This document shows positions 1-4,899 of a stretch of DNA of 5,406 nt, piece after piece. Source of the DNA: an archaeon. GTDB lineage: Archaea > Thermoproteota > Nitrososphaeria > Nitrososphaerales > CADDZS01. Every line of letters starts with the position of its first letter. Position 1 is the first letter of the stretch. Under the pieces are notes generated by a model. That model was not told where the DNA came from. It was given only the letters and a program-made list of their open reading frames with translations, and searched no databases. The stretch spans positions 1-5,406 of the forward strand of contig JAKAPU010000184.1 of NCBI GenBank assembly GCA_021806865.1, written 5' to 3'. The position numbers and the translations under genes are program-made.

Positions 1-1
1 C

Positions 2-22
2 CAGATCCGAAGAAGGGATCTG
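2..22. repeat. Inverted repeat, 7-bp stem
   Basis: CAGATCC (2-8) and GGATCTG (16-22) are perfect reverse complements separated by 7 bases. Transcribed from either strand it would form a short hairpin. It lies at the window edge, so its context is unknown; it could be the 3' hairpin of a gene to the left or part of a structured RNA. Confidence 0.5.
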
Positions 23-78
23 CCGAAGTCCAGACAGAGCTCTAGCGAATCGGAACAACTAAACCAGTCTTCGACCTT

Positions 79-109
79 GTGGAGATAACTCCTCTACGAG
101 GGAGTCCAC
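79..109. repeat. Bulged stem-loop
   Basis: GTGG (79-82) can pair with CCAC (106-109), and ACTCC (88-92) with GGAGT (101-105), leaving a five-base bulge (83-87) on one side only. Such an asymmetric bulged stem looks more like RNA structure than a protein-binding dyad. No known RNA family was recognised, and chance formation is possible. Confidence 0.3.
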
Positions 110-167
110 CTTCGATTTCTTCTTCAGCTTGGTTAGATGCCAGGTCATAGTAAGCTTCAGTTCAGAT

Positions 168-205
168 ATTCTCGATTGGCGTTTCATTCGACAATCGTCG
201 AGAAT
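168..205. repeat. 11-bp inverted repeat with a 3-base bulge
   Basis: ATTCTCGATTG (168-178) is the reverse complement of the right arm at 192-205 (CAATCG, then AGAAT) apart from three extra bases. The outer eight bases alone (ATTCTCGA / TCGAGAAT) pair perfectly. The loop is 13 bases (179-191). This is the longest stem in the left half of the non-coding region and could be an RNA hairpin or a protein-binding site. Confidence 0.5.
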
Positions 206-246
206 CCAAAGTGCCCTCTTAGAGGTCGTTGATCTAGAGAAATACT

Positions 247-264
247 AGTTACCAAGTAGTAACT
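247..264. promoter_or_regulatory. 18-bp dyad, copy 1 (AGTTAC-N6-GTAACT)
   Basis: AGTTAC (247-252) and GTAACT (259-264) are perfect six-base inverted half-sites around a six-base spacer. The same half-sites with the same spacer recur at 302-319. Two matching dyads of this size beside an AT-rich stretch look like operator sites for a dimeric helix-turn-helix regulator. No regulator gene is in the window and the controlled gene is unclear. Confidence 0.5.
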
Positions 265-267
265 GAA

Positions 268-280
268 TTTTCTGCTTTTC
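268..280 (+). terminator. Possible T-rich terminator (plus strand)
   Basis: Two runs of four T (268-271 and 276-279) separated by CTGC form a pyrimidine-rich stretch on the plus strand. Archaeal transcription often ends at such oligo-T tracts without needing a hairpin. It could end a transcript entering from the left edge. Equally, it may only be part of the AT-rich core between the two dyads. Confidence 0.25.
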
Positions 281-301
281 AATTAATCTAACGTACTCCA
301 C

Positions 302-319
302 AGTTACCATTCTGTAACT
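302..319. promoter_or_regulatory. 18-bp dyad, copy 2 (AGTTAC-N6-GTAACT)
   Basis: AGTTAC (302-307) and GTAACT (314-319) repeat exactly the half-sites of the dyad at 247-264, with the same spacer length. The first two spacer bases (CA) are also shared, but the flanks differ, so this is not a simple recent duplication of a longer segment. The dyad centres are 55 bp apart, a bit over five helical turns. The interval is AT-rich and could contain a promoter. Confidence 0.5.
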
Positions 320-493
320 ATTCCATATTGGCGTCTTGGACGACGTAGCCCTACTAGCAGTCTTAGACGTGTCCAGAAACAAGGAAGATCCAATGATCTA
401 CTTAACCAACGATCACTAACAAACGCTTTGCTAGAAAGACCTGAATGAATCAAGTCTACAGTCCTGCTTCGCGCGCAGTCGATTAGGGCGATT

Positions 494-522
494 GAGCTCC
501 ACAAGACAGTCTCGTGGAGCTC
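494..522 (-). terminator. Strong hairpin after the amidohydrolase gene
   Basis: GAGCTCCAC (494-502) and GTGGAGCTC (514-522) form a perfect nine-base-pair stem. The 11-base middle is itself nearly self-complementary (AGAC-A-GTCT), so the stem could extend further with a mismatch. It begins nine bases beyond the TAG stop of the minus-strand amidohydrolase. No oligo-T follows it in the direction of transcription, so it is not a classical intrinsic terminator; it may instead mark or protect the mRNA 3' end. The structure is plain in the sequence; the role is inferred. Confidence 0.45.
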
Positions 523-530
523 TGCCTTTA

Positions 531-2015
531 CTACGAGTACTCGATAGTTGGAGCCTTTAGTGGCTTTCTTCCAGCTGGATCCCACTCTTCTGTTGGAGGA
601 TGGAGAGTTGGAGAGATGTACTCGCCATAGCCTGGCTTGCCGACGACGTTTCCAAAGTTTTCAGAAACCACAGTGCCTCTGACCAGAGTGATCTCTGGCA
701 CACCGCGAACTTTTCTTCCGGAGTACGGGTTCCAGCCGCACTTTGTGTACATCTTGTCTGCGCTAAGCACCTGCTCCTTCTTCATGTCCACGATCACGAG
801 GTCCGCGTCGGAGCCGACCTGCACGGCTCCCTTCCTCGGATAGATCTGGAATATCTTTGCAGGGTTTTCAGAGCAAAGCTGGATTACTCTCTCAAACCCG
901 ATCCTGCCCTTGTTCACCTCGTTCAGGAACATTGAAAGATACCACTCGAGCGCTGGTGTTCCTCCTGGAGCCTTCCACATGTTTTCCCAGCCAACTTCCT
1001 TCTCGTTCTTTGTGTGCGGCGCATGGTCCGTACCTATCAGGTCTGCAGTACCATCGACCAGAGCTTCCCAGGTCGCGTCTCCTTCGTGCTCTGGGATTTC
1101 CCAGCCGATTGAGTAAGGTCCTTGTTTAACTATGCGCTCCCACTTGTTTGCAAGAAACACATCGTGGGGGTTCACTTCCGTGGTGATAGTCTGCGCGTGC
1201 AAGCGAGCCTCCTTGATGTTGTCAAAAGATCGTTTCGAGCTCATGTGAAGTATGTGCAGCTTCACACCGGTGACCCTTTGCAGATTGATCAGAACTGAAA
1301 TCGCGTTGTCAAATATGATCGAATCGTATTCCCTAACCCCGTGAGCGTACTCCTTCCAGTCGGTCTTCCCGGCCTTGATCGCCTTGTTCGAGATCTTTGT
1401 CCAGATCTCCTGGTCCCATGGATGCACGAGACACACGATCCCTGTTTTTCTAATCTCCTGAAACAGTTCGAGCAGTTCCCCGTGATCTGCGACTCCGATT
1501 CCGGGCATGTGAGGATAATCGCGGCCTACGTCTGTCATCATGAAGATCTTGTAGCCGAGCGGCGGGCCCGCCTTTGCGATCTTCTGGATCTCGCTGAGTA
1601 CAGTGCCAGCTGCGTTGTGCGAGAAATCGACCACTGCTTTTGACTTTGCATTCTCCCTGTGTTTTGTGAAGCGCTCTGCCGTGTTTGGCGGCGGCTCGAC
1701 GTTTGGCATGTCGACTGCAAGAGTGATTCCTCCGGCAGCGGCGGCCATTGTTCCGGTTGTGTAATCCTCCTTGTGCGTGAATCCAGGATCCCTAAAGTGA
1801 GCGTGAGTATCGATTAGACCGGGAATGACGTACTTCCCCGTGGCGACGATGGTCCTCGATCCCTTGGGGATGCTTGACTCGCTGCCCATGGCCACGATCT
1901 TTCCCTGATCGATGGCGATGTTTGTTTTCACGAATCCGTCCGGAATGTAGACCGTTGCATCACTAATTACTAGATCAACTGTGGAAGGTTTGGTTGTAGA
2001 CAACGAAGAATGCAC
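531..2015 (-). CDS. Dihydroorotase/hydantoinase-like cyclic amidohydrolase
   Basis: A 494-residue enzyme of the amidohydrolase superfamily, in the group containing dihydroorotase, hydantoinase/dihydropyrimidinase and allantoinase, which hydrolyse cyclic amides in the cytoplasm at a two-metal centre. The whole metal site is visible: H71 and H73 (DTHAHFRDPG), K156 (GYKIFM, the lysine normally carboxylated), H198, H257 (HMSS) and D330 (TDHAPH). R75 and N105 (MPN) match the residues that hold the substrate carboxylate in dihydroorotases, so a carboxylated cyclic amide is a reasonable guess. The C-terminal composite beta domain is present (SGRKVRG, then a VRG strand), followed by a Pro-rich tail of about 25 residues. 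The start is GTG at 2015; TTG at 2003 is an alternative, and family alignment begins only near residue 13. No Shine-Dalgarno precedes it, consistent with a leaderless mRNA. It is divergent from the LLM oxidoreductase gene. Family assignment is firm; substrate unknown, and a role in pyrimidine synthesis cannot be excluded. Confidence 0.9.
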   Translation of the reverse strand: MHSSLSTTKPSTVDLVISDATVYIPDGFVKTNIAIDQGKIVAMGSESSIPKGSRTIVATGKYVIPGLIDTHAHFRDPGFTHKEDYTTGTMAAAAGGITLAVDMPNVEPPPNTAERFTKHRENAKSKAVVDFSHNAAGTVLSEIQKIAKAGPPLGYKIFMMTDVGRDYPHMPGIGVADHGELLELFQEIRKTGIVCLVHPWDQEIWTKISNKAIKAGKTDWKEYAHGVREYDSIIFDNAISVLINLQRVTGVKLHILHMSSKRSFDNIKEARLHAQTITTEVNPHDVFLANKWERIVKQGPYSIGWEIPEHEGDATWEALVDGTADLIGTDHAPHTKNEKEVGWENMWKAPGGTPALEWYLSMFLNEVNKGRIGFERVIQLCSENPAKIFQIYPRKGAVQVGSDADLVIVDMKKEQVLSADKMYTKCGWNPYSGRKVRGVPEITLVRGTVVSENFGNVVGKPGYGEYISPTLHPPTEEWDPAGRKPLKAPTIEYS

Positions 2016-2040
2016 ACTTGAGACCGAAACCTTTGTGAGA

Positions 2041-2048
2041 ATATTTAA
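2041..2048. promoter_or_regulatory. TATA-like box between divergent genes
   Basis: On the minus strand this reads TTAAATAT preceded by GC, close to an archaeal TATA box; on the plus strand it reads ATATTTAA. Its centre lies about 26 bp from position 2018, so a minus-strand transcript would begin almost at the GTG at 2015 (leaderless). In the plus direction the expected start near 2071 would give a leader of about 12 bases before the GTG at 2083. It is the only clear AT-rich box in the 67-bp gap, so it may serve one gene or both. The fit is better for the minus strand. Confidence 0.5.
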
Positions 2049-2082
2049 GCACTCTAGCCCGTGAAAAAGTCAAACACTCTAA

Positions 2083-3045
2083 GTGGAAACCAATTTGGCA
2101 AAGCGATCAAGGTACGGAGTAATCTTACTTCCATACTCCGTTTCATTCGAAAGGCTAATCGAGGCGACTACGCACGCAGAGGAGCTCGGCTTTGATTCTG
2201 TGTGGATTTCAGATCACCTTCAAAGAGACACAATCCCGACCCACGAATGCTGGACGACTATCTCTGCACTGAGCGCACGGACAAGCAAGATCTCAATCGG
2301 GAGCCTTGCGACGTGCAACTCTTTTCGAAACCCTGCTCTCCTTGCAAAGATGGTCGCAACGGTTTCCCAGATCTCTCGCGGGCGAACCGAACTCGCCATA
2401 GGCCTTGGTTACGACAGGAGCGAGCATGAAGCCTATGGGTACCCCTTCCCCAAATTTGAGGAGCGAGTTGAGAGACTCTCTGAGTCTCTGGATATACTTC
2501 GCTTACTACTTTCAAAGAAGAAGACGAATTTCGCTGGCAAGTACTGGAAGCTGCACGACACGGTGTGCGAACCCAAGCCAGTCGGCCGAATGCCCAGGAT
2601 CTGGGTAGCCGGAAGAAATCCCTCCGTGTTCAAGGCAGCATCCGGCCGCGCATATGGAATAAACATACTTCCATACTCTGGAGTAATGGAAAAGAGGCAC
2701 ATTTCGTCCTTCGATGAGCTCGAAATTATCTCAAAACAGATCAATAGTTTCAAACTCAAGCGATCGATGTACTGCGGAGATGGAGGACTGGTTATCGGAA
2801 AAAATCAAGGCGATTACGAAGCAAGATTGCAAAAGTTGTCATCCAACCAAAATATCTCTGTCTCATCTCTAAAGCAGAAAATAGAAAACCTGAGCATTTT
2901 GCACGGGACGACCAAAGAGTGCGAGGCAACCCTTGACCGCCTGGCTTCTCTGGGTTTTGAAGAGTTGATGATGATCTTCCCCGGCTGGCAGAACGAGGAT
3001 TATTCCAATATGGACCTTTTTGCGCGCGAGTTCATCGGGAGTTAG
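2083..3045 (+). CDS. LLM-class flavin/F420-dependent oxidoreductase
   Basis: A 320-residue protein of the luciferase-like monooxygenase (LLM) superfamily, a TIM-barrel family using FMN or coenzyme F420. Typical features: an N-terminal strand YGVILLPY (11-18), the EELGFDSVWISDH segment with D44-H45 at the usual cofactor-side position, the RNPALLAKMVATVSQISRGR helix, the AIGLGYDRSEHEAYG loop followed by the FEERVERLSESLDILR helix, and a mid-protein GRMPRIWVAG strand. Length is normal for single-domain LLM proteins. In archaea most relatives are F420-dependent, including methylene-tetrahydromethanopterin reductase (Mer) and F420 alcohol dehydrogenase types, but ring-oxidising flavin monooxygenases such as RutA are also in the superfamily. 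The start is GTG at 2083, directly after an in-frame TAA at 2080-2082; TTG at 2095 is possible. It converges on the creatininase-family gene with a 4-base overlap. Family is firm; cofactor and substrate are not determined. Confidence 0.88.
   Translation: METNLAKRSRYGVILLPYSVSFERLIEATTHAEELGFDSVWISDHLQRDTIPTHECWTTISALSARTSKISIGSLATCNSFRNPALLAKMVATVSQISRGRTELAIGLGYDRSEHEAYGYPFPKFEERVERLSESLDILRLLLSKKKTNFAGKYWKLHDTVCEPKPVGRMPRIWVAGRNPSVFKAASGRAYGINILPYSGVMEKRHISSFDELEIISKQINSFKLKRSMYCGDGGLVIGKNQGDYEARLQKLSSNQNISVSSLKQKIENLSILHGTTKECEATLDRLASLGFEELMMIFPGWQNEDYSNMDLFAREFIGS
2126..2138 (+). repeat. 13-base direct repeat, copy 1
   Basis: TACTTCCATACTC here recurs exactly at 2666-2678, in the same reading frame, both copies encoding LPYS (residues 16-19 and 196-199 of the LLM protein). 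Around this copy CGGAGTA (2115-2121) and TACTCCG (2134-2140) form a perfect seven-base inverted repeat near the gene's 5' end. It may be chance or shared codon choice for a repeated peptide. Confidence 0.45.
2666..2691 (+). repeat. 13-base direct repeat, copy 2, with near-palindrome
   Basis: Bases 2666-2678 repeat the 13-mer at 2126-2138. Here it overlaps a near-palindrome: TTCCAT (2669-2674) pairs with ATGGAA (2686-2691) and ACTC (2675-2678) with GAGT (2681-2684), with one unpaired base. It lies inside the LLM coding sequence and has no obvious role. Confidence 0.35.
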
Positions 3046-3881
3046 GGAGACCTGCCGATCGTCTCCCATGCCGCCCTGACCTTTTCTACGATCTTGTCAG
3101 CGGCGAGATCCGTCCAGCGCTGTCCCATCTCCTCAGTCGCAGGCCTTGGATCGCCATAGCTTCCCTTCGGAGTCACCTCATCTATTCTTGCAGGCAAACT
3201 CACTATCGAGTTTGAAAACGCCTCCCGGCGCTCTGAGCCATAGGTAGTCGCAAGATCGAGCCTCACGATGTCTTTCTTGTACGCCATCGTGCCTACTGTC
3301 TCAAGCAGACCGCCGTGAGCCATGAAGTATGGCCACTTCCAATTTTCAATCTCCGTTCCTTTGACTCCTGGCAGCTGCTTCCACACTTCCTGGACGGCAG
3401 CATACCAGTTGGACACAGTGATCAGTGCGCCCGTTTCCTCTCTCAGCGACCTTGCAACCATGAGGAAAGGGTAGAAGTTTGGTTCGTTCCCGTTGATGAC
3501 AACGATCTTCTTGAAACCGTGATGTATCAGGCTCGACATCACGTCTTTTGCAAAGAGAGTCATCGTCTCCTGCGAGATGCTGATCGTCCCCTTGAAATTC
3601 ATGTGCGAGCTGGAAAGCCCGTAGGGCATAAGAGGAGCCTGAAGGGCGTTGAGCCTTTTTGCAACCTTATCTGAAACAACCTGGGCGCAAAACGAGTCGG
3701 TTCCAAACACTCCGTGGGGGCCGTGTTGCTCGATAGCTCCGACAGGGAAAACTACTGTATCGATCCCAGAATCGAGTGCCTCTTTCACTTCAACCCATGT
3801 CATCTCGCCGATGTTGAATTTCTTTTTAGCTTGGGTCAAGTCTCTGTCTTTCTCCAACTCTGTAAATCTGGCATTAAACAC
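3042..3881 (-). CDS. Creatininase-family protein with altered metal site
   Basis: A 279-residue member of the creatininase family, which includes creatinine amidohydrolase, the archaeal formamide hydrolase ArfB of flavin/F420 synthesis, and MftE. The family signature is clear: VFPVGAIEQHGPHG..GTD (residues 44-62) gives metal ligands E51, H53 and D62 with the standard spacing, and SSSHMNFKGT (90-99) matches the S-x-x-H-x-x-F-x-G-T segment. The usual NGH motif, whose His binds metal, reads NGNEPN (130-135), so N132 replaces that His; the later HAGExET motif reads HGGLLET (189-195), keeping E194 but lacking the first Glu. Activity may be changed or lost. The start is GTG at 3881 with no Shine-Dalgarno; the first 20 or so residues are Lys/Asp-rich and precede the conserved domain, so ATG at codon 27 is a shorter option. 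It is convergent with the LLM gene and divergent from the CoA-transferase genes. Family firm; substrate unknown. Confidence 0.87.
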   Translation of the reverse strand: MFNARFTELEKDRDLTQAKKKFNIGEMTWVEVKEALDSGIDTVVFPVGAIEQHGPHGVFGTDSFCAQVVSDKVAKRLNALQAPLMPYGLSSSHMNFKGTISISQETMTLFAKDVMSSLIHHGFKKIVVINGNEPNFYPFLMVARSLREETGALITVSNWYAAVQEVWKQLPGVKGTEIENWKWPYFMAHGGLLETVGTMAYKKDIVRLDLATTYGSERREAFSNSIVSLPARIDEVTPKGSYGDPRPATEEMGQRWTDLAADKIVEKVRAAWETIGRSP

Positions 3882-3978
3882 TTATCAATGCAAATGAGAT
3901 TCTCGAAAAATTACAAGAATAGCGCACTCTTGCTCCTCCTGAATCCAGTCGTCTTGTGACGAAGAAGGGAAATGAAGC
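3882..3978. promoter_or_regulatory. Divergent promoter gap, creatininase/CoA-transferase
   Basis: This 97-bp gap must hold promoters for both flanking genes. The best TATA-like stretch is the AT-rich GAAAAATTAC at about 3905-3914. In the minus direction it would place the transcript start within about 10 bases of the GTG at 3881; in the plus direction it would give a leader of about 40 bases. It is flanked by a five-base inverted repeat (ATTCT 3899-3903, AGAAT 3916-3920). None of this is a strong match, so exact promoter positions are uncertain. Confidence 0.35.
3966..3970 (+). promoter_or_regulatory. Ribosome binding site of the CoA-transferase A gene
   Basis: AGGGA lies eight bases before the ATG at 3979. 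It selects that ATG over the out-of-frame ATG at 3972 and shows this gene has a leader, unlike the apparently leaderless GTG-start genes nearby. Confidence 0.45.
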
Positions 3979-4899
3979 ATGAACAAAATCTTGCCACTTT
4001 CGGAAGCAGTCGCCAAGTACGTGAAGAGCGGAGCCTCCTTAGGCTTTGCCGGCTCCGGCGGAAGACTGTCGATAGCCTTCGCGTACGAAGTAATCAAGCA
4101 AGAGAAGGGAGATCTCTCTTTTGTTTCCGCAGGCACGGGTGCGCCTTGCCTTGACCTCCTTGTCGGAGCAAAGCTCGTGAAGAGAGCCGAGATCTCGTTC
4201 ACGATGGTGACGTGCCTAAACATCAAGCGAGCTGTAGAGGGCAAGAAGTCAAGGAAAGATTACAGGCTCCTTATTGAGGACTATTCTAACTTGGCAATGT
4301 CGCTGCGTTTCTTTGCTGGCGCAACCAAGATTCCCTTCATACCCATACGCTCCCTTGCAGGTAGCGACCTTGAGAAGATCAGGACTTTCATGGGAAAGGA
4401 AAAGATGGCAACTATGAGATCGCCGTTCAAAGACGGAACGAAGGTCACGGTCCTCCCGCCTTCTATTCCAGACGTTGCCGTGATGCATGCCCAGTGCGCT
4501 GACGAGGAAGGAAACATACTTGCACTAGGTCCCGCGGGTTCCGACGGCTGGCTTCTACGCGCAGCGAAAAAGCGCATAGTTACGGTGGAGAAGATAGTAT
4601 CAAAGCAGTATGTGAAGGAACACAACGTGTACACTTTCCTCCCGGGTTTTATGACAGACGCCGTTTGCGAGGTGCCCTACGGAGCTCATCCTTACGGTCT
4701 CGTGGATTGTTACGATCTCGACGCACCATTTCAAAAAGAGTTCAATACGAAATCAAAGACGCAGGAGGGTTTCGATGAGTGGGCAAAGGAATGGGTCTTT
4801 GGAATCTACTCGCGTAGCGATTACTTGGAAAAAGTAGGTAAGGAAACAATTGCAAGAATCACAAACCCAAAGTTTGCAGAAGACAGACTCTTCGAATGA
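3979..4899 (+). CDS. gctA: Glutaconate-type CoA-transferase, subunit A
   Basis: A 306-residue alpha subunit of a family I CoA-transferase, closest in pattern to glutaconate CoA-transferase GctA, which moves CoA from an acyl-CoA to a carboxylic acid in the cytoplasm as an A/B complex. Visible landmarks match GctA in order: an N-terminal LSEAVAKYVKSGASLGFAGSGG segment (7-28), IEDYSNLAMSLRFFAGA, the P-F-I-P-I stretch, SPFKDG, a VAVMHAQCADEEGN strand-turn (H170), PYGAHPYG (233-240) and SKTQEGFDEWAKEWVF from residue 259. Length is slightly below GctA at about 320. The catalytic Glu of this family is on subunit B, encoded just downstream and overlapping. Start is ATG 3979 with a modest ribosome binding site. 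The substrate cannot be told from sequence: the fold also covers 3-oxoacid transferases and the steroid-ring hydrolase IpdAB. A transferase is favoured because subunit B keeps its Glu. Confidence 0.9.
   Translation: MNKILPLSEAVAKYVKSGASLGFAGSGGRLSIAFAYEVIKQEKGDLSFVSAGTGAPCLDLLVGAKLVKRAEISFTMVTCLNIKRAVEGKKSRKDYRLLIEDYSNLAMSLRFFAGATKIPFIPIRSLAGSDLEKIRTFMGKEKMATMRSPFKDGTKVTVLPPSIPDVAVMHAQCADEEGNILALGPAGSDGWLLRAAKKRIVTVEKIVSKQYVKEHNVYTFLPGFMTDAVCEVPYGAHPYGLVDCYDLDAPFQKEFNTKSKTQEGFDEWAKEWVFGIYSRSDYLEKVGKETIARITNPKFAEDRLFE

Larger units (their letters stand above)
1..530. other. Non-coding region rich in inverted repeats
   Basis: No convincing gene was found here on either strand. All three plus-strand frames entering from the left edge hit a stop by position 88, and the minus-strand frame that stays open longest at the left edge has no usable start codon. 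The region contains several perfect or near-perfect inverted repeats (listed separately), an AT-rich stretch at about 240-330, and a strong hairpin next to the amidohydrolase stop codon. It could hold a structured RNA, a regulatory region, or the decayed remains of an older gene. No tRNA or rRNA core was recognised. Confidence 0.6.

Noticed and set aside
2..88. Plus-strand frame open from the left edge to the stop at 86-88 (28 codons)
   Set aside because: Too short and Ser/Gln/Arg-rich to recognise; it could be the tail of a gene outside the window but nothing supports this.
122..175. tRNA-like pieces (a GGTTAGA D-loop-like run and a GTTCAGAT T-loop-like run)
   Set aside because: No matching acceptor, anticodon or T stems could be paired around them.
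304..585. 93-codon open frame on the minus strand
   Set aside because: It overlaps the conserved 3' end of the amidohydrolase in another frame, spans the hairpin at 494-522, and its Arg/Leu/Ser-rich product resembles no protein family I know.
3315..3674. 119-codon plus-strand open frame opposite the creatininase gene
   Set aside because: It is the antisense of a clearly conserved gene and has no recognisable domain.
3899..3906. Octamer ATTCTCGA shared with the inverted repeat at 168-175
   Set aside because: A single eight-base match without shared flanks or second arm is compatible with chance.
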